Source of the DNA: DASPFV01 sp035620975
GTDB taxonomy: Bacteria; Acidobacteriota; Vicinamibacteria; Vicinamibacterales; 2-12-FULL-66-21
Length of the DNA stretch: 45,186 nucleotides
NCBI GenBank assembly: GCA_035620975.1
Contig: DASPFV010000147.1
Span: forward strand, 1 to 45,186
Direction of reading: 5' to 3'
Below the pieces are notes generated by a model. It was given only the letters and a program-made list of their open reading frames with translations. It did no database searches and was not told the DNA's origin. Of this stretch, positions 31,734-39,405 are shown piece by piece. Every line of letters starts with the position of its first letter. Position 1 is the first letter of the stretch. Both the position numbers and the translations under genes were made by a program.

Positions 31734-33584
31734 ATGAACCTCAACCGTAGATCACTTGCTGCACCCGTCGCTCTGGCTGGCGTCCTGGTTGTGGGGCTGC
31801 CGGCAACCTGGCTGGACGCCCGTCAGCGTCCGCCGGTCATAGGCCGGAATGCCGGCGTTTCCGCCGGACATCCGCTCACGACCGCGGCGGCCGTCGAGGT
31901 GCTGCAGAATGGCGGCAACGCGTTCGACGCCGGTGCCGCGGCGATGCTGGTCGGCGGAGTTGTCGAACAGGACCTGTACGGACTGGGTGGCGAGGGGCTG
32001 GTGCTGGTGTTCCCGGTGCGCGAGCGGAAGGTGACCGCCGTGGTCGGTCAGGGCTGGGCGCCGAAGGCGGCCACCATCGACTGGTATCTGGAACGCAACC
32101 GGACGCTGGCGGGAGAAGGCCTCGACCCCGCGGTGGTGCCAGGAGCGCTGCACGCCATCTGCACCGTGCTCGAGCGATGGGGGACGCGCAGTTTCGAGGA
32201 AGTGTCGGCGCGCGCCGTCGAGTACGCGCGTGAGGGGTTTCCCATCCGGCCGCGGACGGCGTCCGCCATCGAACGAATGCGCCCGTTCATCGAGCAGTGG
32301 CCGACCAACGCGAAGACCTGGCTCAAGCCGGACGGAACGGCCTACGGACCCGGCGAGACGATCAGGCTGCCCGACCTCGGGGCCACGCTGACGAAAATGG
32401 TGCAGGCCGAGCGGCGTGCGAAGCGCCGGGGGCGCGGCGCGGGGATCGCTGCGGCCCGGGATCGGTTCTACAAAGGGGACATCGCGAAGGAGATCATCCG
32501 GTTCCTGCGCGAGCACGGCGCGCCGTTCGAGCCCGCGGACTTCGCCGAGTTCTCCGCCCGTGTCGAGCCGCCCGCCGCCGTCACGTACCGCGGCTACACG
32601 GTTTACAAGCACGGGTTCAACAGCCAGGGGCCGGCGCTGCTCCAGGCCCTCAACATCCTGGAGCAGTTCGATCTGCAGGCGATGGGCCACAACAGCGCCG
32701 ACTACCTGCACGTCCTCACCGAAGCTCTGAAGCTGGCGTATGCCGACCGCGATACCTATTACGCCGATCCGGCCTTCGTCCAGGTGCCCTCGTCGGGTCT
32801 GCTCTCCAAGGAGTACGCGAAGCAGCGGGCCGCGCAGATAGACATGCGGCGGGCGATGCGGACGCAGATCGCCGGCGATCCGCTGCCCTTCGACGACCGC
32901 GTCCGCGAGTGGCCGTTCTGGGTGGCTGGCCGTGACCCGGCCACGGAGCTGCCGCCGGTGCCTCCCTCCTCGGTGGATCCGAGCGCGAAGGACACGACCC
33001 ACGTTGCGGTGATCGACCGCTCTGGCAACGTGTTCGACGCCACGCCGAGCGGCGGCTGGATCAGCGGCGGCGTGATTGCGGGGGATACGGGGATTGGCCT
33101 CTCCACGCGTGGCGAGCAGTTCTGGCTGGATGCGTCGCGAGCGGCGCAGCTGCGCCCCCGCTCACGGCCGCGGTACACGCTCACGCCGAGCCTGGTGCTG
33201 GAGGACGGCCGGCCGCTGCTCGCGATCGGCACGCCTGGAGGCGACAACCAGGAGCAGACCATCCTGCAGGCGCTGCTGAGCGTGCTCGAGTTTCGCAGTG
33301 CGTGGTACCCGAACCTGCACACCGCCTTCGAATTGCCGCGCCTGCAGACGCACCATTTCCTCGGATCGTTCTGGCCCCACCCCATCGAGGCCAATCGCCT
33401 CGACGTGGAGGCCAGCCTGGGCGAGGGGGTCATCGGCGAGCTGAAGGCCCGCGGGCACGACGTGCGGACAGTGCCCCCGTTGTCGATCTCCGGCTGCGCA
33501 ACGGCTGTGATGATCGATCCCGTGACAGGCAGTCGGCTGGCCGGGGCCGACCCCCGCCGCGATTGCTACGCGGCGGCGTATTGA
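31734..33584 (+). CDS. Gamma-glutamyltransferase-like N-terminal nucleophile hydrolase
   Basis: A 616-residue secreted proenzyme with an N-terminal signal (LAAPVALAGVLVVGLPATWL). The GGT fold is clear: SAGHPLTTAAAVEVLQNGGN, GGVVEQDLYGLGGEGLVLVF, the autocleavage site at KDTTHVAVIDRSGN with nucleophile Thr421, and the downstream PSGGWISGG and TPSLVLEDGRPLLAIGTPGG. Self-cleavage before Thr421 would give a ~46-kDa large and a ~21-kDa small subunit. The substrate-carboxylate Arg of classical GGT (REMAP in E. coli) is replaced by Gln106 (QGWAP), so it may not use gamma-glutamyl compounds such as glutathione and could belong to a hydrolase or acylase-like branch. It is monocistronic, and heptamer repeats follow the stop. 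Confidence 0.92.
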   Translation: MNLNRRSLAAPVALAGVLVVGLPATWLDARQRPPVIGRNAGVSAGHPLTTAAAVEVLQNGGNAFDAGAAAMLVGGVVEQDLYGLGGEGLVLVFPVRERKVTAVVGQGWAPKAATIDWYLERNRTLAGEGLDPAVVPGALHAICTVLERWGTRSFEEVSARAVEYAREGFPIRPRTASAIERMRPFIEQWPTNAKTWLKPDGTAYGPGETIRLPDLGATLTKMVQAERRAKRRGRGAGIAAARDRFYKGDIAKEIIRFLREHGAPFEPADFAEFSARVEPPAAVTYRGYTVYKHGFNSQGPALLQALNILEQFDLQAMGHNSADYLHVLTEALKLAYADRDTYYADPAFVQVPSSGLLSKEYAKQRAAQIDMRRAMRTQIAGDPLPFDDRVREWPFWVAGRDPATELPPVPPSSVDPSAKDTTHVAVIDRSGNVFDATPSGGWISGGVIAGDTGIGLSTRGEQFWLDASRAAQLRPRSRPRYTLTPSLVLEDGRPLLAIGTPGGDNQEQTILQALLSVLEFRSAWYPNLHTAFELPRLQTHHFLGSFWPHPIEANRLDVEASLGEGVIGELKARGHDVRTVPPLSISGCATAVMIDPVTGSRLAGADPRRDCYAAAY

Positions 33585-33592
33585 CGGCACCC

Positions 33593-33635
33593 CGAACCTG
33601 GAACCTGGAACCCGGAACCCGGAACCCGGAACCCC
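33593..33635. repeat. Heptanucleotide repeat (GAACCTG/GAACCCG)n
   Basis: Six consecutive 7-mers (GAACCTG twice, GAACCCG three times, GAACCCC) fill the 50-bp gap between the convergent GGT-like and GAF/ATPase genes, up to the latter's stop codon. Confidence 0.85.
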
Positions 33636-34648
33636 TATGGTTCGCGACGCTTGCGCATCTGCAGTTCGCGCCCGCCGTCGCGGAAGTCCACTTCATCCAT
33701 CAGCTGGTTGATCAGGAAGATCCCCCGGCCGCTCGACCTGAAGATGTTTTCGGGCGCCAGGGGATCGGGCACTTTCGATCGCTCGAACCCGGATCCCGGA
33801 TCGCGCACGACGATCACGACCTCGCGGGAGGCTTCGATGTTGACGCAGCACTGGATCTGCCGTGTCGGGTCTCCGCTGCAGCCGTGCCGGATTGCGTTCG
33901 CCAGCGCCTCCTGCAGCGCCAGCTCCACCTCCATCACCCGTTCCTCCGGCCACCGCTTGCCCTGCAGCATCGTCATCACGCCGTCCGTGACGGTGGGAAT
34001 CGCGAGCGGATCGGCGGGGATCACCATGTTGAACTGGCAGTCGGCGCAGTAGGGCAGCAGGCTGCCGAGCTTGTGCACGTTTTCGAGCGCAGTCCGGAGG
34101 TGCGCGATCAACGCCTCCCGCGCGGCTTCGGCCCGATCGCGATCGGCGAGCGCCTGCTGCAGCTCGATCAGATTCGCGCGCAGCTCGAGCTGCCCCTGCG
34201 CCTGGCGCCGCAGCGCCTCGAGCGCGTCGAGCTGGTCGCGGGTGAGCGTGCGCGGCACGCAGTCCATGACGCAGAGCGTGCCAAGCGCTTCGCCTTCTGG
34301 CGTGACGAGCGGGGCGCCGGCGTAGAAGCGGATGTGCGGTTCGCCCGTGACGAGCGGGTTGTTGCGGAACTTGTCGTCACCGAGCGCGTCGGGCACGACG
34401 TAGAGGTCGTGCTGCTGGATCGCATGGGCGCAGAACGCGATGCTGCGCGACGTTTCGGTCAGCGTCACGCCGATGCGCGACTTGAACCACTGCCGGTCGG
34501 CGTCGACCAGGCTGATGAGCGCGATCGGCGTCCCGCAGATCTGGGACGCGAGCAGCGTCAGATCGTCGAAGGCCCGCTCGGGATCCGTGTCGAGGATGCG
34601 GTAGCGGTGCAGCGCTGCCAGCCGTCGGCTCTCGTCAATGGGTATCAT
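33635..34648 (-). CDS. GAF domain protein fused to RsbW-type anti-sigma ATPase domain
   Basis: The ATG at 34648 (MIPIDESRRLAALHRYRILD) gives 337 residues. The N-terminal GAF domain (about 20-160; RSIAFCAHAIQ, FYAGAPLVTPEGEALGTLCV) is of the type that starts with the LDTDPE motif common in sensor proteins. A helical linker leads to LLPYCADC with C201 and C204, a paired-cysteine motif seen near GAF/PAS sensors, then a GHKL ATPase fold: N-box EALANAIRHG with N251, G1 box DPGSGFE and G2 box GRGIFLINQ. There is no phospho-acceptor His box, so this looks like an anti-sigma or Ser kinase (RsbW/SpoIIAB class) controlled by the GAF domain, not a classical histidine kinase. A partner anti-anti-sigma factor is not in the window. 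Confidence 0.88.
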   Translation of the reverse strand: MIPIDESRRLAALHRYRILDTDPERAFDDLTLLASQICGTPIALISLVDADRQWFKSRIGVTLTETSRSIAFCAHAIQQHDLYVVPDALGDDKFRNNPLVTGEPHIRFYAGAPLVTPEGEALGTLCVMDCVPRTLTRDQLDALEALRRQAQGQLELRANLIELQQALADRDRAEAAREALIAHLRTALENVHKLGSLLPYCADCQFNMVIPADPLAIPTVTDGVMTMLQGKRWPEERVMEVELALQEALANAIRHGCSGDPTRQIQCCVNIEASREVVIVVRDPGSGFERSKVPDPLAPENIFRSSGRGIFLINQLMDEVDFRDGGRELQMRKRREP

Positions 34649-34765
34649 GTCGTCATCCCTGCATGACGCAATCCTATTACGGATCAGGTTGTGCCCGCAG
34701 TTCCGCAGTGCGGTGGCGGCCGGTTCCTGCTTGGGGCCGCGGCTCTTCCTTGATAGGCTCACCGG

Positions 34766-35749
34766 ATGTCGAATGACGTCACCTCCCTCGAACGCCGGGC
34801 AGTCGAGTTCGCCCGGGCCGGCGACTTCGGCCCCGCCGCCCTCGAGGCGAACCGGGAGCTCGCGAGGCTCGCCCCGTCGAACCAGGGCGCCTGGACGCGC
34901 CTGGCGCGCTGCGCGATGGAGCAGCGGCAGTTCGACGACGCCGTGATGGCGCTGGGGCGGGCGCTCGAGCTCAATCCCTCGAACACGATTGCCAAGAGCC
35001 TGCACCAGGAGGTCCTGAAGCGGCGCGCGCTGGCGCCCGTTCGATCGGATGCGGCGTCCGGCTTCACGGCGCAGGATTTCTACACCCTCGGCCAGCTCGC
35101 TGCACCCGACGCGGCCCGGGCGCTCGCGCCGAAGTTCGAGGCGCTGCTCCTGTCGCTCAACGAGCAGCGGACGGCCGCGCGAATCGTCGACGCGCGAAAC
35201 CGCGCGGGCATGAGCGGCACGAAGCTCTTCCGACGCAACAGCTTCTATCCAGGGGCGCACGGGCACATCTTCGCCTTCCACCATGGGGGCCGGTGGGAGC
35301 CGCAGTTCAACCTCGGTCTGTTCGCCGCCAACCCCTGGGGCATCAGCGCCTTCCGGATCGGCATCGGATTCAACATGTCGTCGGCCGGCACCGACCCCGA
35401 GCGCGAGGGAGGACAGGCCGACTCGCTCGCCTTCTTCGAGCGCTTCCAGCAGCAGCTGGGATCCACCTGGCGCGGCCACGTCGTGGACTGGATGGACCAG
35501 GTCGGCGGGTTCATCCAGTTCGGGGAGCGGGCGCCCGCGACCGAGATGATGCCGAAACAGGCCGTCGAGTGGGTGGTCAACTGCCGCAATCCTGCCGGGA
35601 TCGGCTGGGTGTTCCTCGGGCGCTGGCTCCAGCTCGCCAAGCCGGACGACGCCTCCACGATGACGGAGATGCGGAAGCTCGTCGCGACCGCCGAGGATGC
35701 GTTCGCCGCGCTGTTCCCCCTCTGGCTGGCCACCTATCAGGGTTCGTAA
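34766..35749 (+). CDS. TPR protein with uncharacterised C-terminal domain
   Basis: A 327-residue soluble protein. Residues ~5-90 hold two or three TPR units (AVEFARAGDFGPAALEANRE, AWTRLARCAMEQRQFDDAVM, ALGRALELNPSNTIAKSL). The remaining ~200 residues form a distinct globular domain: TKLFRRNSFYPGAHGHIFAF, HHGGRWEPQFNLGLFAANPW, GISAFRIGIGFNMSS, then helices FFERFQQQLG and WVVNCRNPAGIGWVFLGRW. It has no signal peptide. I do not recognise this domain; the conserved-looking His, Arg, Trp and Glu residues hint at an enzyme or nucleic-acid-binding fold, but that is speculation. A TAGGCT hexamer lies 6 nt before the ATG, another short-leader candidate. Confidence 0.8.
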   Translation: MSNDVTSLERRAVEFARAGDFGPAALEANRELARLAPSNQGAWTRLARCAMEQRQFDDAVMALGRALELNPSNTIAKSLHQEVLKRRALAPVRSDAASGFTAQDFYTLGQLAAPDAARALAPKFEALLLSLNEQRTAARIVDARNRAGMSGTKLFRRNSFYPGAHGHIFAFHHGGRWEPQFNLGLFAANPWGISAFRIGIGFNMSSAGTDPEREGGQADSLAFFERFQQQLGSTWRGHVVDWMDQVGGFIQFGERAPATEMMPKQAVEWVVNCRNPAGIGWVFLGRWLQLAKPDDASTMTEMRKLVATAEDAFAALFPLWLATYQGS

Positions 35750-35765
35750 CTCCAGCGCTACAATC

Positions 35766-35852
35766 GAACCCCGGAACCCGAACCCCGGAACCTGGAACCG
35801 GAACCCGGAACCTGGAACCGGAACCTGGAACCTTGAACCTGGAACCTTGAAC
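35766..35852. repeat. Heptanucleotide repeat (GAACCTG/GAACCCG)n in the ADOP leader
   Basis: About twelve imperfect 7-mers (GAACCCC, GAACCTG, GAACCCG, GAACCTT) run up to 9 nt before the ADOP start codon, so they must lie in its promoter or 5' leader. Confidence 0.85.
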
Positions 35853-35861
35853 GGACGAGAA

Positions 35862-38279
35862 ATGCAGGATCTGCGGTACGCGCTGCGCAGCCTCCGCAAG
35901 CACCCGGTCTTCAGCCTGGTCGCCCTCCTGACGATCACGCTCGGGATTGGGGCCAACACGGCGATCTTCAGCCTGCTGTATCAGTTGCTGCTGAAGCCGC
36001 TGCCATATCCCGAGGCCGATCGGCTCGTATTCGTCTGGAACCGCTACGCCTTGATGGGCCTGCCTCAGGCCTCGGTCTCGATACCCGACTACCTGGATCG
36101 GAAGTCGCAGGCCCCGGCGCTCGAGGATGCCGCGCTGTTCACGATGCGGAGCCTCAACCTGGCCGACGAGGGGAATCCCGAGCAGCTCCGCGGCCTCGCG
36201 GTGACGCCGTCGTTCTTCCCGACGCTCCGGCGTGCGCCCATGCTGGGTCGCGCCTTCCGCGAGGACGACGCGCAACCGGGGGCGGATCGGTACGCGGTGC
36301 TGACCCATGCGCTCTGGAGCTCGCGGTTCGGCGGGGACCGTGCCATCGTGGGTCGGCACATCCGGCTGAACGGGGAACCATACGAAGTCGTCGGCGTGCT
36401 GCCGTCCGACTTCGATCTGCCTTCCCGCGAGATCGCGGTGCTCGTGCCGTTTTCGTTCACGCCGCAGCAGATGTCGGATCAGGGACGCGGCAACGAGTTC
36501 AGCTCGATGATCGGCCGGCTCCGTCCCGGCGCGACGCGCGAGCAGCTCGATGCGCAGATCGCCACGATCGTCGAGCGCAATGCCGAGCGCCTCCCGGAGT
36601 TGCAGGCGTTCTGGAAGACGAGCGGCTTCGGGGGCTTCGCCGTCGACATGCGCGAGCAGCTCGTCGGCGACGCGCGAGCGCCGCTCTACGTCCTGCAGGC
36701 GGGCGTGCTGCTCGTCCTGCTGATTGCGTGCGCCAACGTCGCCAACCTGCTGCTGATGCGCGCCACCGGACGGTACCGCGAGCTCGCGATCCGGACCACC
36801 CTGGGTGCCGGCCGCGGCCGCCTGCTCCGCCAGCTGCTCACCGAGGCCGTCGTGCTGGCCACGCTCGGCGGCGTCGGCGGACTCGCCCTGGGGCTGCTCG
36901 GGCTGCAGGGGCTCCTCGCGCTCAGCGCGAGGCAGATGCCAGGCATGGCGACGGCTGCCCTCGATCCGACCGTGCTGCTCTTCACGATGGCGCTCGCGCT
37001 GGTCACCGGCGTGCTCTTCGGCCTGGTGCCCGCCATCGTGGTCCTGCGGGGCAATACGGCGGCGCTCCTGAAGGACGACAGCACTCGCGGCTCCACGGGC
37101 CGCGGCATCGGCCTCACGCGCGCCGCGCTCGTGGTCGTCGAAACCGCCGTCGCTGTCATGCTCCTCATCGGCGCCGGGTTGCTCATCAAGAGCTACGCGC
37201 GCCTCCAGGACGTGAACCCGGGGTTCTCGACGGAGAACGTGCTCACGGCACAGCTCTCGCTGCCGGCGACGCGCTACGCCGACGCCGCGGCGCGCCGGCA
37301 GTTCTGGGAGCGGCTGACAGAAAAGGCCCGAGGGATCCCGGGCGTCACGGCCGTGGGCCTGACGTCGAACGTGCCGTTCAACGGGAACGTGAGCTCGGGC
37401 TCGTACTCGATCGTGGGGTACACGCCGGGTCCGGGGGAAGCCAATCCGCACGGGCGCCAGGAAGTCGTCGGGGCCGACTACTTTCGGGCCATGAGCATCC
37501 CGATCGTGGAAGGGCGGGCATTCAACGACGGCGACACGGCGGACAGCCCGCCGGTCGTTGTCATCGATCGGTATCTCGTCAACCGGTACTTCGCGAACCG
37601 GAGCGCCATCGGCCAGCAGATTCGCCGCGGGAACACGACGTTCACGATCGTCGGCGTGGCCGGCACGATCAACAGCATCGACCTGGGCCAGCCCGTCACG
37701 AAAGAGCGGATCTACTATCCCGTCACACAGCAGGCCCGGCCCGGCATGGCGCTGGTCCTCAAGTCCGCCATCGATCCGCAGGGGCTGGTACCGCAGGTGC
37801 GCGCCGCCGTGCGCGCGCTCGACCCCGAGCAGCCGATTGCCGACGTGCGGACGATGGACCAATGGGTCGCCCGCTCGCTCGAGATCCGGCGCGCGCCCAT
37901 GATGCTCCTGGCGCTCTTCGGTGCGGTCGCGCTGGTGCTCTCGGCGGTCGGCATCTACGGCGTGCTGGCGTTCAGCGTCGCGCAGCGGGTCCGCGAGTTC
38001 GGCATCCGGCAGGCGCTCGGCGCGGACGGCCAGTCGATCCTCGCGCTCGTGCTCGCGCAGGGCTTGAAAACGGCAGGCGCGGGAATCGCCCTGGGCCTCG
38101 TCCTGGCGGTCCCGCTCGCCGGCTTCCTCGAGAGCCTGCTCTATGGCGTCCGGACACGGGATGCCGCCGTCTTCGGCGGCGTGGCGGTCGTGCTGCTGGT
38201 GGTGTCGGTGCTCGCCTGCCTCATCCCGGCCCGGCGCGCCACGCGCGTCGATCCCATCGAGGCGCTCAGGGAGAGCTAG
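35862..38279 (+). CDS. ADOP-type ABC transporter permease (MacB/FtsX family)
   Basis: The ATG at 35862 gives 805 residues with the classic beginning of acidobacterial duplicated orphan permeases (MQDLRYALRSLRKHPVFSLV, then TITLGIGANTAIFSLLYQLL). Two MacB-type periplasmic core domains each alternate with FtsX permease domains, giving eight helices; the FtsX blocks are at about 275-410 (LLVLLIACANVANLLLMRAT, LAIRTTLGAGRGRLLRQLLT) and at the C-terminus (AVGIYGVLAFSVAQRVREFG, IRQALGADGQSILALVLAQG). As usual for ADOP proteins there is no ATPase gene next to it. Function is likely export or lipoprotein/peptide efflux with a distant MacB-like ATPase. A heptamer repeat ends just before GGACGAGAAATG. 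Confidence 0.95.
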   Translation: MQDLRYALRSLRKHPVFSLVALLTITLGIGANTAIFSLLYQLLLKPLPYPEADRLVFVWNRYALMGLPQASVSIPDYLDRKSQAPALEDAALFTMRSLNLADEGNPEQLRGLAVTPSFFPTLRRAPMLGRAFREDDAQPGADRYAVLTHALWSSRFGGDRAIVGRHIRLNGEPYEVVGVLPSDFDLPSREIAVLVPFSFTPQQMSDQGRGNEFSSMIGRLRPGATREQLDAQIATIVERNAERLPELQAFWKTSGFGGFAVDMREQLVGDARAPLYVLQAGVLLVLLIACANVANLLLMRATGRYRELAIRTTLGAGRGRLLRQLLTEAVVLATLGGVGGLALGLLGLQGLLALSARQMPGMATAALDPTVLLFTMALALVTGVLFGLVPAIVVLRGNTAALLKDDSTRGSTGRGIGLTRAALVVVETAVAVMLLIGAGLLIKSYARLQDVNPGFSTENVLTAQLSLPATRYADAAARRQFWERLTEKARGIPGVTAVGLTSNVPFNGNVSSGSYSIVGYTPGPGEANPHGRQEVVGADYFRAMSIPIVEGRAFNDGDTADSPPVVVIDRYLVNRYFANRSAIGQQIRRGNTTFTIVGVAGTINSIDLGQPVTKERIYYPVTQQARPGMALVLKSAIDPQGLVPQVRAAVRALDPEQPIADVRTMDQWVARSLEIRRAPMMLLALFGAVALVLSAVGIYGVLAFSVAQRVREFGIRQALGADGQSILALVLAQGLKTAGAGIALGLVLAVPLAGFLESLLYGVRTRDAAVFGGVAVVLLVVSVLACLIPARRATRVDPIEALRES

Positions 38280-38287
38280 GACAGAGT

Positions 38288-38728
38288 TCAGGATTCGATT
38301 CGGATCAGCTCCACGTCGAACACCAGCATTCCAGCGGGCTTCCCGGGCGCCCCGTTGTACGCGAGGCGCTCGGGAATCCAGAGCCTGACCTTCTCGCCCT
38401 CGACCATCCGCGAGACGCCCTCAGTCCAGCCGGCGATCACGCCGTCGAGCGAGAAGGTGGCGGGCTCGCCCCGCGCGACGGAGCTGTCGAACATCTTGCC
38501 GTCGGTAGTCCAGCCCGTGTAATGGACGGTCACCCGGTCAGTCGCCCGCGGGTGCCGGCTCCCGGTTCCTTCCTTCAGGACCTTGATGAACATCCCGCTC
38601 GCCGTCTTCAGCGCATCTGTGGGCGGCTGGGCCACGTCGGGAGGAGCGGGGATGCCGGAGGGCGAGCAGCCGCCCGCCGACAGGATTCCGACGAACCAGA
38701 GCAGGGCCGCGGCGCGGGAAGCGGGCAT
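38288..38728 (-). CDS. FKBP-type peptidyl-prolyl isomerase, lipoprotein
   Basis: The ATG at 38728 gives 146 residues with a lipoprotein signal (LLWFVGILSAGGC, lipidated Cys about residue 21). The FKBP fold is complete: DRVTVHYTGWTTDGKMFDSS, VIAGWTEGVSRMVEGEKVRL, WIPERLAYNG and LVFDVELIRIES. Aromatic and Asp residues lining the active-site pocket (Y, FD, W) are present, so it should catalyse proline cis-trans isomerisation and help fold extracytoplasmic proteins. A TTG two codons upstream is also in frame; TAAACT lies 7 nt before the ATG. It is convergent with the ADOP permease, with only 8 bp between the stop codons. Confidence 0.92.
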   Translation of the reverse strand: MPASRAAALLWFVGILSAGGCSPSGIPAPPDVAQPPTDALKTASGMFIKVLKEGTGSRHPRATDRVTVHYTGWTTDGKMFDSSVARGEPATFSLDGVIAGWTEGVSRMVEGEKVRLWIPERLAYNGAPGKPAGMLVFDVELIRIES

Positions 38729-38735
38729 GGTCAAC

Positions 38736-38741
38736 AGTTTA
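38736..38741 (-). promoter_or_regulatory. TAAACT -10-like element for the FKBP gene
   Basis: Minus-strand TAAACT with a 7-nt spacer to the ATG at 38728; this gap also holds the promoter of the divergent zinc-ribbon gene. Confidence 0.35.
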
Positions 38742-38777
38742 TGCCAGCACGGCGTCGGCCGCCCGCCTCCGGCGTGC

Positions 38778-38783
38778 TACCTT
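38778..38783 (+). promoter_or_regulatory. TACCTT -10-like element for the zinc-ribbon gene
   Basis: TACCTT is followed by a 7-nt spacer and the ATG at 38791. It fits the TAnnnT pattern seen before other short-leader genes. Confidence 0.3.
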
Positions 38784-38790
38784 GTAGAGA

Positions 38791-39405
38791 ATGAACTGCA
38801 AGAGTTGCGGTGCCGCGATGGAGCTGTATCCCGCGCGGGGGTACTTCTTCTGCCGCTACTGCGGTTCCTTCCACTTTCCCGAGACGACGGCCGACGAAGG
38901 GATCCGCCTGCTGGGAGATACGGCCGCGTCGCTCGAGTGCCCGGTCTGCGGCAGAGCGCTCGCGGCCGCGGTGCTCGACGAGCGGCACGCTGTCCAGTAT
39001 TGCCGCCACTGCAGGGGCGTGCTCCTGAAGAGGTCGGCGTTCGCCGAGATCGTGCAGGTCCGGCGGGCCTGGGCCACCGGGCCTCCGGGCCCGCCCGTGC
39101 CGCTCGAGCGCGAGGAGCTGGAGCGTCGGGTCGCCTGCCCGAACTGCCGTACGCTCATGCAGGTGCACCCTTATTACGGCCCCGGCAACGTCGTGATGGA
39201 TTCCTGCGAGCAGTGCGACGCGGTCTGGCTCGATTTCGGCGAGCTGACGCAGATCGTCGCTGCCCCCGGATCTGATCGCGGGAGCCGTCAGCTGCCCGCA
39301 CGTTCGAACGTCTCGTCCCTCGCGTCCGACAACAACGCCTACCGCGCGTTGCACGGGAGCGGTCGGGTCGACCTCCTGGATCTCCTCGGGAACCTCTTCA
39401 CGTGA
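38791..39405 (+). CDS. Multi-zinc-ribbon (TFIIB-type) protein
   Basis: A 204-residue protein with repeated TFIIB-like zinc ribbons. First ribbon: CKSCGAAMELYPARGYFFC with RYCGSFHF. Second: CPVCGRALAAAVLDERHAVQ with YCRHCRGVLL. Third: CPNCRTLMQVHPYYG with MDSCEQCDAVWLDFGEL. Each has two CxxC pairs to bind one zinc. The [YW]C-x2-C-x3-[WL]-D/F-x-E end of the third ribbon is the signature of the zf-TFIIB family. The C-terminal ~60 residues are polar and end in LLDLLGNLFT. These proteins are thought to bind nucleic acid or protein; function is not established. The stop overlaps the start of the next gene (GTGA), indicating coupling. Confidence 0.88.
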   Translation: MNCKSCGAAMELYPARGYFFCRYCGSFHFPETTADEGIRLLGDTAASLECPVCGRALAAAVLDERHAVQYCRHCRGVLLKRSAFAEIVQVRRAWATGPPGPPVPLEREELERRVACPNCRTLMQVHPYYGPGNVVMDSCEQCDAVWLDFGELTQIVAAPGSDRGSRQLPARSNVSSLASDNNAYRALHGSGRVDLLDLLGNLFT

